Shown here in pieces: positions 1 through 8,335 of a stretch of DNA of 64,000 bases (its first letter is position 1; every line of letters starts with the position of its first letter). The stretch is from Polyangium mundeleinium (GTDB lineage Bacteria; Myxococcota_A; Polyangia; Polyangiales; Polyangiaceae): NCBI RefSeq assembly GCF_028369105.1, contig NZ_JAQNDO010000001.1, positions 1,240,001-1,304,000 of the forward strand, read 5' to 3'. Below the pieces are notes generated by a model. The model did not search any database. It was given only the letters and a program-made list of their open reading frames with translations, and had not been told where the DNA came from. The position numbers and the translations under genes are program-made.

Positions 1-883
1 CGCCCGTGCCACCGGTGCCGGAGGACGATGACGATCCGCCACCGCCGCCGCCAGCCCCATCCCCTTCGCACGTCCCCACCTTGGCATCGTCTCCGCTCGC
101 GGGCAGGCCGAACTTCGACACCTCGGCGCTCATTGCGAGGTTCGTGGTGCCAAGGGCAAGGTCCGCCGTGAACTTGGGAATCTCGAACGTCTTCGTGCCG
201 AGGCCGGGCACCTTGATTTCGATGCTCGGCTGGATGATAAGCGACCCGCCACGCACGATGTCGCCTTCGTAGGCCACGTCGGTCCCGTCGATGGCGGCGC
301 AGGTGCCGGTGAACCCGATTTCGACGAAGCTCCCGTCCTCGACCTCGAGGACGAGCGAGCCGGGGACGCTCCCGAGCGGGATTTCGGGCAGCCGCACGGC
401 CGGGATCAGCGCCTTCGTCGTGACGCCCGTGCCGATCGAGAAGGGGTCGAACGCCGTGCTCCCCTCGAAGGTGATTTCGATGTTTTCGAGGCCGGGGATC
501 GGGCCGTCATAGGGAGGCAGCCCGGTGATGTCGACCTTGAGGTTGCCCACCATCGAGAAGCCACCGGACAACGCGACCTTGCCGCTGCCCGCGATGCCCG
601 TGAGCTTGGGCGCGCTCTTCGATCCGCTTGGCGCCGCCTTGGCGTCCACCGTCGCCGCGCCTTTCGCCGAGAGGTCGAACGACGCCTGCACCGGCGAGCC
701 GCTCGGCTGTAGCCCCGTGGAATACGCGAATCCGGGGAGGAGGTCGTCTTCTCCGTGCAGGGGCAATTCGACGACCTCCGACGCAGCCGACGCGCTCGAC
801 GCGGCGCCATCGTCGCCGCCGCAGGCGCCGATCAAAGCGAGGAAACCTCCGGCGACGAGGAGGAAGCTCTTGCGGACCATCAT
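1..883 (-). CDS. secreted lipoprotein, 3' end beyond window edge
   Basis: The gene reads leftward and leaves the window, so only about 294 N-terminal codons are seen. It starts with a lipoprotein signal: Lys near the N-terminus, a hydrophobic stretch and the lipobox LIGAC, so Cys21 should be lipidated. The mature part is a soluble beta-rich sequence without a motif I recognise. The last visible residues form a Gly/Ser/Thr-rich linker (GGGGGGSSSSSGTGGTG), as myxobacterial surface proteins often have before a C-terminal anchor or second domain. The start at 883 is chosen because GGAG lies six bases upstream; a second Met follows at once. The function is unknown; a cell-surface role is inferred from the signal only. 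Confidence 0.8.
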   Translation of the reverse strand, partial: MMVRKSFLLVAGGFLALIGACGGDDGAASSASAASEVVELPLHGEDDLLPGFAYSTGLQPSGSPVQASFDLSAKGAATVDAKAAPSGSKSAPKLTGIAGSGKVALSGGFSMVGNLKVDITGLPPYDGPIPGLENIEITFEGSTAFDPFSIGTGVTTKALIPAVRLPEIPLGSVPGSLVLEVEDGSFVEIGFTGTCAAIDGTDVAYEGDIVRGGSLIIQPSIEIKVPGLGTKTFEIPKFTADLALGTTNLAMSAEVSKFGLPASGDDAKVGTCEGDGAGGGGGGSSSSSGTGGTG

Positions 884-1021
884 GTCTGTCTCCGTTGGGT
901 GGGAAGGGCCCGGCGCGCGGCGTCATCGTTTGCGCTCCGGTCGGCTCAGACCTGGCCCGAAGAGGGCTGCGGAGGAACTTACATGCGGCTTACATCGCCG
1001 TGCCCGTCTCGTTCCTGGCCC

Positions 1022-1684
1022 TCAAAAGCGTCTGCGGAAGCCCACCTCGAAGGGGATGTAGGCGCGGGCGAGAAAGGCGTCCTGAGCCGCCGGCATCCCG
1101 TTCTCGGGCAGGTTGCCTTTGTAAAAGGCCACCCGCAGGCCGCTGCGCAGGAGGAAATCGGTATACCGGGTGACCGGAATGGCGACCGAAACGAGCAGCT
1201 CGCCGGTCACGCCCCAGCTCGGGGGGTACAAATCGAAGGTCGGTATCCAGGAGTGGCCGATCCCGAGGCCGAGCGTCGCGGCGAAGTCCACGCCGCCCTT
1301 GGTCGTGCCGCCGAGCCCGAGGAGCGCGGTGGCCCCGAGCTCGTGGACGTAGAAGTTGCTCCAGCCGGGGCTCGTGTCCCAGGTGTGCGAGTACCGCAGC
1401 CCGAAGCCCAGGCGAACGAGGTCGTACTTGTACATGTAATCGGCCGAGAACCCAACGAGCAGCGGGTCTTCGGCGGACGAGTAATAATCGCCGCCTCCGC
1501 TCGTGAACCCCACGGCCTCGCCGAAGTAAAAGGGCGTCACGTTCAAGCTCGCCGACAAGGAGCGCTTGCGCGGCCCCACGCTGGGGGCGGACTCGGGCGA
1601 CTCCTCCGCGGACGCAGGGAGCGCCATCAAAAGCACGAGGAGCGCGGAAGGGAGGGACGTCGAAAAGCGAAGCGCGGTCGTCAT
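1022..1684 (-). CDS. outer-membrane beta-barrel protein
   Basis: The product is about 220 residues with a clear Sec signal (start MTTALRF, hydrophobic core SALLVLLMALPASA, cleavage after ASA). The mature part alternates short aromatic and Gly-rich strands (GLRYSHTWD, GATALLGLGG, LGLGIGHSW) and ends in phenylalanine (GFRRRF). This is the pattern of a small outer-membrane barrel of the OmpW/porin-like type. The reading frame stays open upstream to 1828, but those residues are not signal-like, so the start at 1684 is preferred even though its ribosome site is weak. No substrate can be assigned. It is divergent from the lipoprotein gene at 1854. Confidence 0.75.
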   Translation of the reverse strand: MTTALRFSTSLPSALLVLLMALPASAEESPESAPSVGPRKRSLSASLNVTPFYFGEAVGFTSGGGDYYSSAEDPLLVGFSADYMYKYDLVRLGFGLRYSHTWDTSPGWSNFYVHELGATALLGLGGTTKGGVDFAATLGLGIGHSWIPTFDLYPPSWGVTGELLVSVAIPVTRYTDFLLRSGLRVAFYKGNLPENGMPAAQDAFLARAYIPFEVGFRRRF

Positions 1685-1853
1685 GCGAACAGGAAGAGCA
1701 ACGTCGATGCCACGAGGTTTTCCCGCGGCGTTCGCGAGGAAGGCGCGTGTCCTCGGCGCGGCGCCTTCGGCGGCGCAGGACAGACGGATCAGGGATGTTC
1801 CTCCCCGCCACATGTTGCCTGCCGCCACAGGCGTGGCTTATCGTCCGTCGCGC

Positions 1854-3587
1854 ATGAACCACGCCGCCCGCCTGCTCTGCGCCCTCGCGGGCCTCGCCCT
1901 CCTCGCCGGGCCCTCGGCCTGCGGCCGCAAGGAGCGCCCGTGGACCGAGCGCCCCATCAGGCAGCGCCCCATCCCCCTCGGCCCGGCGCCTCGGCTGCCC
2001 CTCCCCGAGACGCTCCCCGAGGGCACGCCCGCGCCCCTCCTCCTCGCCGAGCGCCGCGGCGGCACGCGTGGCGACCCGTCGACGCTCCCTGTCGACGGCG
2101 ACTTCGAGCGCGCCCTGCGCGGCGCGGTCCTCCCCGGCGAGGACGGCGCCCTCGGCTTCGTCCCGCACGCCGCGCGGAGCGTCGCGCCGGTGGGCGACGG
2201 GACGTGGTTCGTCGTGGCGAGCCCCACCGGCCTCTGGCTCCACGAGACGCGCACCCTCGCCATGCGCGCCCGCCTCGCGCCGCCGCCCGTGCTCGATGTC
2301 GCCGCCTCCCCCGACGGCACGAGGATCGCCTACGCCATCGGCAAACCCGACGACAAAAAGGCCCGCGTCGAGGTCGTCTCGTTCCCGTCGCTCGCCCCCC
2401 TCGCTTCGTTCCCCGATGTCGCTCCCCCCTCCCGCATGCGTTTCTCGGCCGACGGCGCCCGCGTTGCGATGGCCGGGGCGTATGTGAACCTTCTCGACAT
2501 CACCTCCCGAGAGAGCCACGTGGTAGGCGGCGGCTCCAACGACGTGTTCCCCATGCCCGGGCGCCCCGACCAGGTCGCCGTCGCGAGCAACCGAGACACG
2601 ATCGACATCCACCGCGTCTCCCAGCCGTCGTACGAGTACGTCTTTGATTCGACCGTGCTGATGAACGGGTATCGAGCGGGACATAGGGGGATCGCCCGCG
2701 ATCAGCGCGCGGTCACCTTCGATCCGGTCACCGGCATCCTCGCCGGCGGCGGCGACGACAACCGGGTCTGGCGCTTCGCGGGCGAGCGCCTCCTCGATGT
2801 CTTCGAGCTCGACGGCAACGTCGTCGACGTGGCTTGCTGCACGGGCAAGGCGCCGAGCGAGCGCACGGCCTATTTTGCGGTCGACAACTTCTCGGTCGCC
2901 GCGGTCCGCCTCCAGGATGGAAAGGTCGGGCCCTGGCTCGCGGGTATCAACACCCACGGCACCGACTGGATCTCCGTCCGCCTGGCGCTCCTGCCGGACG
3001 ACGAGCTGCTCGTCTCTGGCGCCTGGCGCCTCGCCCGCTGGGAGCCCGCCCATCGCGCGCTCGTGGTCTCGCACGATTACATGGCCATGCATTTCCAGGC
3101 GTCGGTCTCGAACCGGCAGGAAACCCTGTTCGTCGGCTGCGACGGGCCCAGGGAGCGCTGCGCCGTCGAGCACATCGCGTATGCCGCGCCTGCGGCGGAC
3201 GTGGCCACGGCGCGCGTGGGGGAGGTCTCGCTCGAGAAGATCGAACAGGTGATCGCGCTCGAAGGCGGCTACTTCGCGTTGATCGGCGTGAAAAACAACC
3301 ACCTGGGGGTGGCCTTCGTGAAGCCAGGGACGCTGCCCGAGCCGCCCATCGAGGTGCCGGGGAGCCCGCCGACGCTCCGAAAGGGCGGCCATGGCGTGCG
3401 CGCCGACGGGGCCGTCGCCTTTTTCGACCTCGACGGTCAGGTGTACGAGGTCACCCGAAGCCCGCGCGACGCCCGCTTGCTGGGCAAAGCGCAGAGGGAC
3501 GACCCTGGGCGGGTCGTCTGGGACGAAAAGGCGGGGTGCTGGGTGCTCGTGGGTGAGGATACGGGCAGGAGGGTCGAGCTCAGGTAG
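1854..3587 (+). CDS. lipoprotein with beta-propeller-like repeats
   Basis: This 577-residue protein begins with a lipoprotein signal (MNHAARLLCALAGLALLAGPSAC; lipobox Cys23), followed by a Pro/Arg-rich spacer. The body has recurring WD40- or PQQ-like blades: the phrases AASPDGTRIAY, RFSADGARVAM and AVTFDPVTGILAGGGDDNRVWRF are propeller strands. This fits an extracytoplasmic scaffold or ligand-binding propeller; no catalytic motif was seen. The frame is open upstream to 1566, but the Met at 1854 starts the signal peptide. It ends in a strong bidirectional hairpin facing the aldo/keto reductase gene. The function is unknown. Confidence 0.85.
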   Translation: MNHAARLLCALAGLALLAGPSACGRKERPWTERPIRQRPIPLGPAPRLPLPETLPEGTPAPLLLAERRGGTRGDPSTLPVDGDFERALRGAVLPGEDGALGFVPHAARSVAPVGDGTWFVVASPTGLWLHETRTLAMRARLAPPPVLDVAASPDGTRIAYAIGKPDDKKARVEVVSFPSLAPLASFPDVAPPSRMRFSADGARVAMAGAYVNLLDITSRESHVVGGGSNDVFPMPGRPDQVAVASNRDTIDIHRVSQPSYEYVFDSTVLMNGYRAGHRGIARDQRAVTFDPVTGILAGGGDDNRVWRFAGERLLDVFELDGNVVDVACCTGKAPSERTAYFAVDNFSVAAVRLQDGKVGPWLAGINTHGTDWISVRLALLPDDELLVSGAWRLARWEPAHRALVVSHDYMAMHFQASVSNRQETLFVGCDGPRERCAVEHIAYAAPAADVATARVGEVSLEKIEQVIALEGGYFALIGVKNNHLGVAFVKPGTLPEPPIEVPGSPPTLRKGGHGVRADGAVAFFDLDGQVYEVTRSPRDARLLGKAQRDDPGRVVWDEKAGCWVLVGEDTGRRVELR

Positions 3588-3619
3588 GGGGCGCCGGCCC
3601 GCGGGACCACGCGCCCCCT
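3586..3619. terminator. bidirectional hairpin terminator
   Basis: Perfect 9-bp arms AGGGGGCGC and GCGCCCCCT enclose a 16-nt loop, between the convergent lipoprotein gene (its TAG stop overlaps the left arm) and the aldo/keto reductase gene. There is no long T tract, so it could act on both strands as a stable intrinsic barrier. Confidence 0.6.
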
Positions 3620-3632
3620 CCGTCCGCCTTCG

Positions 3633-4715
3633 TCAGTAGTGATCGCCCTTCTTCGTGACGCCGAAGGGGATGAGCTGCGAGGGGTGCCCGTTGATCGTCG
3701 TGCCCCCGGCCTGGATCATCCGCGCCAGTTCAATGAAATCGGCCGGGAAGTTCAGCTTCGGCTTGGTGAGCGCGTCGAGCGAGGCCGTTTGCTCCGGCGT
3801 GAGCTTGAGGTCGAGCGCCTTGAGGTTGTCCTCGAGCTGCGCGAGCGTGCGCGCCCCGATGATCGTGGACGTCACCGTCGGGCGGGCCTGCACCCAGGCG
3901 AGGGCGACGCGCGCGACGGTGGTGTCGAGCTCCTTGGCGATCCGTTCGAGCTCGTCGATCACCGCGAAGCTCTTCTCGTCGAGGAACCCCGCGGCCCACT
4001 GCCGCTCCGGCTTGAGGGTGGCGGCGTTTGCCCGCGTGTACTTGCCGCTCAGGATCCCGCTCTTCAGCGGGGACCACGGCGTCACGCCCAGCCCGAGCTC
4101 CTCGGCCATGGGGAGCAGCTCCCCTTCGATCGTCCGCTCCAGGAGCGAATACTCGATTTGCAGCCCGATGAAGGGCGCCCACCCGCGGAACTGCGCGATG
4201 AGCTGCGCTTGCGCCACCTTCCACGCGGGCGTATCGGACACGCCGATGTAGCGGACCTTCCCCGACCGGACGAGATCGTGGAGCGCTGCCATGGTCTCCT
4301 CGATCGGCGTGAATTTGTCCCAGTTGTGCAGCCAATAGAGATCGATGTAGTCGGTGCGCAGCCGGCGGAGCGATTGCTCGCAGGCCGCGACGATCGACTT
4401 CCGGCCCGAGCCGCCGCCGTTGGGATCCCCGACGTACAGATTCGCGCTGAACTTCGTGGCGATCACCAGCCGGTCCCGCTTCTCGCGGTCGTGGGCGAGG
4501 TGGTCACCGATGATCTTCTCCGAATGCCCCTTCGTGTAAAGGTTTGCCGTGTCGATGAAGTTGCCCCCGAGCTCGATGTAGCGATCGAGGATGGCTTCGG
4601 AGTCCTTGACACTGCTCCCCCAGCCGAGGTCTTCTCCGAACGTCATGGCGCCGAGGCAAAAGGGGCTCACCCGCAGACCTGAGCGACCAAGCGTGACGTA
4701 ATGATCGAGCGGCAT
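3633..4715 (-). CDS. aldo/keto reductase
   Basis: This 360-residue (beta/alpha)8 NAD(P)H-dependent oxidoreductase has the family tetrad in order: Asp in FIDTAN, Tyr in NLYT, Lys in ATKF and His in WLHNW. The N-terminus (YVTLGRSGLRVSPFCLGAMTFG) and the late phrase TSTIIGART are typical of the Tas/YghZ-like branch. It probably reduces small carbonyl compounds or quinones; the substrate is unknown. The start at 4715 has an excellent ribosome site (GGGAGGAG, five bases away), and an in-frame extension to 5243 is discarded because it overlaps the MarR gene. It is divergent from that MarR regulator across a palindrome-rich spacer, which suggests direct control. Confidence 0.92.
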   Translation of the reverse strand: MPLDHYVTLGRSGLRVSPFCLGAMTFGEDLGWGSSVKDSEAILDRYIELGGNFIDTANLYTKGHSEKIIGDHLAHDREKRDRLVIATKFSANLYVGDPNGGGSGRKSIVAACEQSLRRLRTDYIDLYWLHNWDKFTPIEETMAALHDLVRSGKVRYIGVSDTPAWKVAQAQLIAQFRGWAPFIGLQIEYSLLERTIEGELLPMAEELGLGVTPWSPLKSGILSGKYTRANAATLKPERQWAAGFLDEKSFAVIDELERIAKELDTTVARVALAWVQARPTVTSTIIGARTLAQLEDNLKALDLKLTPEQTASLDALTKPKLNFPADFIELARMIQAGGTTINGHPSQLIPFGVTKKGDHY

Positions 4716-4745
4716 CGCGTCTCCTCCCAAAAAAGTTCCACACCC

Positions 4746-4780
4746 GAACGGTTCCGGTTCCGAACAGTTCAAGGTTGAAC
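4746..4780. promoter_or_regulatory. clustered GAAC/GTTC palindromes, likely MarR operator
   Basis: Four overlapping or adjacent dyads sit between the divergent aldo/keto reductase and MarR genes: GAAC-G-GTTC (4746-4754), GTTC-C-GAAC (4757-4765), GAAC-A-GTTC (4762-4770) and GTTCAA-GG-TTGAAC (4767-4780). MarR dimers usually bind dyads of this size in such spacers; binding here is inferred. Confidence 0.6.
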
Positions 4781-4827
4781 TACTAGTAACGCCGCCGTTT
4801 CCGTTGTCAAGCCGCAAGCAGGAGAAC

Positions 4828-5256
4828 ATGGGAAAGCCTTCACCCTGGGAGCTCTGGACGCTCCACTTCGAGATGACCATGGGGGTCATGGCCGAGGTGG
4901 AGCCCGAGGTGCGCGCGCAGGGGATCGAGATGAAGGAGTTTTTCCTCCTCGGGAAGCTCGACGACCACCCGTACCCCGCGGACCTCGCGCGCGCGCTGCT
5001 CACGCCCAAGCCGACGATTACCTTCATGGTGAAGCGGCTGGAGGCGGCCGGCTTCGTCAAGCGCCAGACGGAGGCGGACGACCTCAGGCGCTTCCGCCTG
5101 ACGCTCACCCCCTCGGGGCGCAAAGCGATGGAGGCGGCCCGCACGATCCTCGACGAAGCCTTCGGGCGAAGGCTCGCGCGGCTCTCGACCGGGGAGCGCG
5201 CCGAGCTCACGCGGATCCTCGTGCTGCTGGCGGAGAAGCACACCCGTCCGCGCTGA
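4828..5256 (+). CDS. MarR-family transcriptional regulator
   Basis: A 142-residue winged-helix dimer-type regulator. The recognition region is LARALLTPKPTITFMVKRLE, followed by the wing (ADDLRRFRLTLTPSGRKAM), which is the standard MarR layout. The ATG at 4828 is preferred over a TTG at 4804 because AGGAG lies at 4819-4824. It is divergent from the aldo/keto reductase gene and probably represses that gene and itself through the spacer dyads. Its ligand is unknown; MarR proteins of this sort commonly answer to phenolics or oxidants. Confidence 0.9.
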   Translation: MGKPSPWELWTLHFEMTMGVMAEVEPEVRAQGIEMKEFFLLGKLDDHPYPADLARALLTPKPTITFMVKRLEAAGFVKRQTEADDLRRFRLTLTPSGRKAMEAARTILDEAFGRRLARLSTGERAELTRILVLLAEKHTRPR

Positions 5257-5362
5257 CGGCGCGGGTCCGCAGTCCTTCCGCCGGCCGTTCATCGGCCCGG
5301 AGGAACCATCCATCCGGGGCGGGTTGAACCCTGCAAGCGAGGCCCGCTACGCTCCGCCTCGT

Positions 5363-6460
5363 ATGAGGAGGCCTTCCGAAAGCCGCCCGAGCAGCCGTGT
5401 CGAGATCCTCCTGCCCGGAGGTGGGGATCTCCTGCCTCGCGAGATGCTCTGGCTCTACCCGATCGTGCCGCTCGCAGCCGCGCCGCTGCTCCTCAAAAAC
5501 CTGTTCTCGCTCCCGCTCGACACCGCGCTCGTGCGGATCGCGGGGATCTACATTCCTTTCCTCGCCCACTCGTTTGCCTTCCACGTGCTCTACGTAGGGG
5601 TCATGCCCAAGGTGGTGCCGCGCCTCCGCACGCCACTTTTGCGTGGCGCGCTCCACGTCGCGGCCACGACCGCGGTCCCGGTCCTCCTCGGCCCGCTCGT
5701 CCTCTCCTTCAAGAGGAGGATCGTCCCGGGACATTACGATCTGCCCAAGTTTGTCCTCGAATGTATTATCATCTCTTGGCTCTACGTGTTTCCGGCGCTC
5801 ATCGTGCAGCGCTTGCGGAACAAGGCCCAGAACATCGAGCGCATGGCCCAGCTCGAACGGCAGGCCGCGCTCGAAGCTCAGCTCAAGGCGCTCCAGGGCC
5901 GCACGAATCCGCATTTCTTCTTCAACAGCATCAACACCGTGGCGAGCCTCATCCACGACGACCCCGCGCTCGCGGAGCGCACCCTCGAACGCATGGCCGA
6001 TCTCTTTCGGTATGCGCTCGACAGCTCGAAGACACGGTTCGTCACGCTCCGGCGCGAGGTGGAGATGGTGCGCGACTATCTGGCCATCCAGTCCGCGCGG
6101 TATGGCTCGCGCCTCCACACGCGGGTTGAGCTCGACGAGCGGGCCGCCGAAATCCTCGTCCCGCCGCTCATCCTGCAGCCGCTCGTGGAGAACGCGATCC
6201 TGCACGGAATGGCCCACCGGCGCAGCGGCAGCGTGCTCGTCTGCATACGGCACGAAGGGCATCGTGTCTCCCTGGAGGTGCTCGACGATGGCCCCGGGCC
6301 CTTCGCCTCGTCGCACCGCGGGAGCCAGACGAGCGTGGAGGACATCTGCAAACGCCTGCGCCTGCTTTATGGGGAGCAGGGAGCGATCGCCCTCTCGGCG
6401 GCGCCTGGAGGAGGCTGTCTCGCGCGCGTGGCCATTCCCGTGAAGGACGTGGTGGCATGA
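5363..6460 (+). CDS. LytS-type sensor histidine kinase
   Basis: A 365-residue membrane kinase of the His_kinase (LytS/AlgZ) class. The N-terminal half has about four hydrophobic segments (residues 28-50, 56-80, 95-115 and 130-150) and no obvious periplasmic domain. A coiled coil (LERQAALEAQLKAL) leads into the H-box TNPHFFFNSINTV with the phospho-accepting His184. The ATP site follows with the N-box PLVENAILHG and the G-box DDGPG. The stop overlaps the response regulator start by four bases (ATGA), so the two are translationally coupled and form one two-component system. An upstream TTG at 5324 is less likely than the ATG at 5363. The signal sensed is unknown. Confidence 0.9.
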   Translation: MRRPSESRPSSRVEILLPGGGDLLPREMLWLYPIVPLAAAPLLLKNLFSLPLDTALVRIAGIYIPFLAHSFAFHVLYVGVMPKVVPRLRTPLLRGALHVAATTAVPVLLGPLVLSFKRRIVPGHYDLPKFVLECIIISWLYVFPALIVQRLRNKAQNIERMAQLERQAALEAQLKALQGRTNPHFFFNSINTVASLIHDDPALAERTLERMADLFRYALDSSKTRFVTLRREVEMVRDYLAIQSARYGSRLHTRVELDERAAEILVPPLILQPLVENAILHGMAHRRSGSVLVCIRHEGHRVSLEVLDDGPGPFASSHRGSQTSVEDICKRLRLLYGEQGAIALSAAPGGGCLARVAIPVKDVVA

Positions 6461-7215
6461 AGATCCTGGTCGTCGACGACGAAGAGCCCGCGCGCCGCCG
6501 CTTGATTCGCCTCATGCGAGACATCCCGAACACCGAGGTCGTGGGCGAGGCCGGGGACGGGGAAGAAGCGCTTCGGCAGATCGAGATGCGGGGCCCTGAG
6601 CTCATGCTGCTCGACATCCGAATGCCCGGCCTGGATGGGCTCTCGCTCGCGCAACGGTACACGGACCTGCCGCCCCTCATCTTCATTACCGCCTACGATG
6701 AATACGCCGTACAGGCCTTCGAGGTGAACGCGGTCGATTACCTGCTCAAGCCGGTGCGCCCCGAGCGACTCCAGGCTGCCATCGAACGCGCGCGCCAGCG
6801 GCTCCTCGCGACCAAGGAGGCTGCGGCCCGCGCCCTTTCCATGGTGACGAGCCGCGGGGGATCGTCGACGCGCATCGTCACCCTCACGCGCGGGGTCATT
6901 CGCTTCTTCGATGCCCGCGATGTCACGCGTTTCTGGAGCAGCGACAAATACACGCTCTTTCGCGCGGACCAGGACGAACATTGCACCGAGGAGCCGCTGT
7001 CCACGCTCGAGGAGCGGCTGCGCGCCCATGGCTTTTTGCGCGTGCACCGGGGGGAGCTCATCCACATCGACAGCGTCAAGGCCCTGCGCAGCGAAGAGGG
7101 GATCCACGAGGTCGAGCTTGACGATGGCCAGGTCGCGCGCGTGAGCCGGCGCTCCCTGCCCGCGGTGAAAGCGGCGCTGGGCCTCACGGACGAGCCCGGT
7201 CTCCGCAAGGCGTAG
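6457..7215 (+). CDS. LytTR-family response regulator
   Basis: This 252-residue regulator has a receiver domain (residues 1-120; acidic pocket Asp7/Asp8, phospho-acceptor Asp53 in LLDIRMPG, conserved Lys in LLKPVRP) and a C-terminal LytTR DNA-binding domain (about residues 140-240, with RFFDARDVTRF, LEERLRAHGFLRVHRG and VARVSRRSLPAVK). LytTR proteins bind direct repeats upstream of secreted or surface targets. It is coupled to the kinase gene by an ATGA overlap. The two genes that follow encode exported proteins and may be regulated by it; that is inferred from position only. Confidence 0.93.
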   Translation: MKILVVDDEEPARRRLIRLMRDIPNTEVVGEAGDGEEALRQIEMRGPELMLLDIRMPGLDGLSLAQRYTDLPPLIFITAYDEYAVQAFEVNAVDYLLKPVRPERLQAAIERARQRLLATKEAAARALSMVTSRGGSSTRIVTLTRGVIRFFDARDVTRFWSSDKYTLFRADQDEHCTEEPLSTLEERLRAHGFLRVHRGELIHIDSVKALRSEEGIHEVELDDGQVARVSRRSLPAVKAALGLTDEPGLRKA

Positions 7216-7311
7216 GACCGCTCGTCGGTCGGGGCGTGCCGCTCATCCGCTCTCCCGCGCCGTACATCGGCTCGGACCGGAGGCGAACGGCAGGACCTGT
7301 AGCTTCCGTGC

Positions 7312-7680
7312 ATGCGACGAACGGTCCTTGCCGCGCTGATGATGCTGACCGCGGGGCTCGCGGCGGCCCCCACGATCTTTTCGGAGCGGCGTGTCGAAAA
7401 CCCCCTGGTGCAATATGCGCTCGGGCCATCGGCGAGGTTCGACTTCACAGGTCACGTCGAGGAGCGCCTGTCCGCCGGATCCTACCTTTATCTCCGCGTG
7501 CGGGATTCGGCGGGCGCGCGTCATTGGATCGCCACGCTGACGTCCACCGCCTCTGCGGCGGAGGACGTCGAGGTTCGGATCTTCGCGCGTGCCGAGGACT
7601 TCCATTCGAAGCGCCTGGGCCGCGACTTCTCGCCGCTCCTCTTCGGCACCGTTCGGTCCGGAGCGCCCGCCACGCGCTGA
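7312..7680 (+). CDS. small secreted protein of unknown function
   Basis: The 122-residue product has a Sec signal (MRRTVLAALMMLTAGLAAAP) and a mature domain of about 100 residues that is beta-rich (SYLYLRVRDSAG, RHWIATLTS, VEVRIFAR). No family is recognised. It sits about 100 bases after the LytTR regulator and just before a lipoprotein gene on the same strand. The ribosome site is poor, so the exact start is uncertain, but the signal peptide supports 7312. Confidence 0.6.
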   Translation: MRRTVLAALMMLTAGLAAAPTIFSERRVENPLVQYALGPSARFDFTGHVEERLSAGSYLYLRVRDSAGARHWIATLTSTASAAEDVEVRIFARAEDFHSKRLGRDFSPLLFGTVRSGAPATR

Positions 7681-7718
7681 CTTCCCTGCGATTGCTTTCC
7701 CTTCAAAGGAGCCACACC

Positions 7719-8270
7719 ATGAAACAAAACCTCGTAGCAGCAGCTCTCCTTTCCTTTTCCCTGCTTGCGTGCAGCGGCTCGGACGCCGAGCCACCCACGC
7801 AGACGCCCCCCGATACGAGCGACGACGGTTGTTTGCGAGACAAACTGGAGCAAGACTTCGGGTCCTCTCCCCTTCAGGGCGCGGGGGTCGACGCCGAGGG
7901 AAACCTTGCGCCGGGGAGCTACATCGTGAGCAGCACCTGGATCCATCGGAAGGGCACACCGGCGTCCGAAGCGAAGTTCGAGGAGCTCGTGGGCCCCATT
8001 GGCGAGGCGCTCCAGAGCCAGCCGGGGCTCGTGGCGTTCCGTCTCGGCAGCTCCGCGCATTGCCACGTGGGGCGCACGCTCACCGTTTGGAAGGACGAAG
8101 AGGCGATGTTCCAGTTCGTCGGCAGCCCCGCGCACGTCGAGGCCATGGCGCATATCGGGGAGGTGAGCCGCGGCGATAGCGTGGCCACGAACTGGCAGGA
8201 TGACGAGCGCGGCGCCACCTGGGAGAAGGCGCTCACCCAGCTCGCTGCGGAGACGGGTCCTACCTATTAG
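7719..8270 (+). CDS. lipoprotein with ABM-like (dimeric ferredoxin-like) domain
   Basis: A 183-residue lipoprotein (signal MKQNLVAAALLSFSLLAC; Cys18). After a linker, residues about 60-180 resemble the antibiotic-biosynthesis-monooxygenase fold: GSYIVSSTWIHRKG as strand 1, a helix FEELVGPIGEALQSQPGLVAF, HVGRTLTVWKDEEAMFQFVGS as the characteristic later strand and helix, then AHVEAMAHIGEV. Enzymes of this fold act on quinones or small aromatics, but an exported, lipidated one is unusual. AAAGGAG at 7705-7711 fixes the start. It ends in a hairpin terminator shared with the convergent aldo/keto reductase gene. The fold assignment is tentative. Confidence 0.8.
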   Translation: MKQNLVAAALLSFSLLACSGSDAEPPTQTPPDTSDDGCLRDKLEQDFGSSPLQGAGVDAEGNLAPGSYIVSSTWIHRKGTPASEAKFEELVGPIGEALQSQPGLVAFRLGSSAHCHVGRTLTVWKDEEAMFQFVGSPAHVEAMAHIGEVSRGDSVATNWQDDERGATWEKALTQLAAETGPTY

Positions 8271-8294
8271 CAGGTCGTTGGGCTTGCAGGGAAG

Positions 8295-8327
8295 GCCCTC
8301 GTCGGCGGCGTCCCAGCCGTCGAGGGC
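8295..8327. terminator. bidirectional hairpin terminator
   Basis: The arms GCCCTCG-T-CGGC and GCCG-T-CGAGGGC pair with a single T/T mismatch around a 9-nt loop. It lies between the convergent lipoprotein and aldo/keto reductase genes and should terminate both transcripts. Confidence 0.65.
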
Positions 8328-8335
8328 GCGTCTCG

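Noticed and set aside
990-3392. An 800-codon minus-strand frame and a 630-codon plus-strand frame
   Set aside because: Both are antisense or frame shadows of the barrel and lipoprotein genes; their translations are Arg/Gly/Ala noise without signal or motif.
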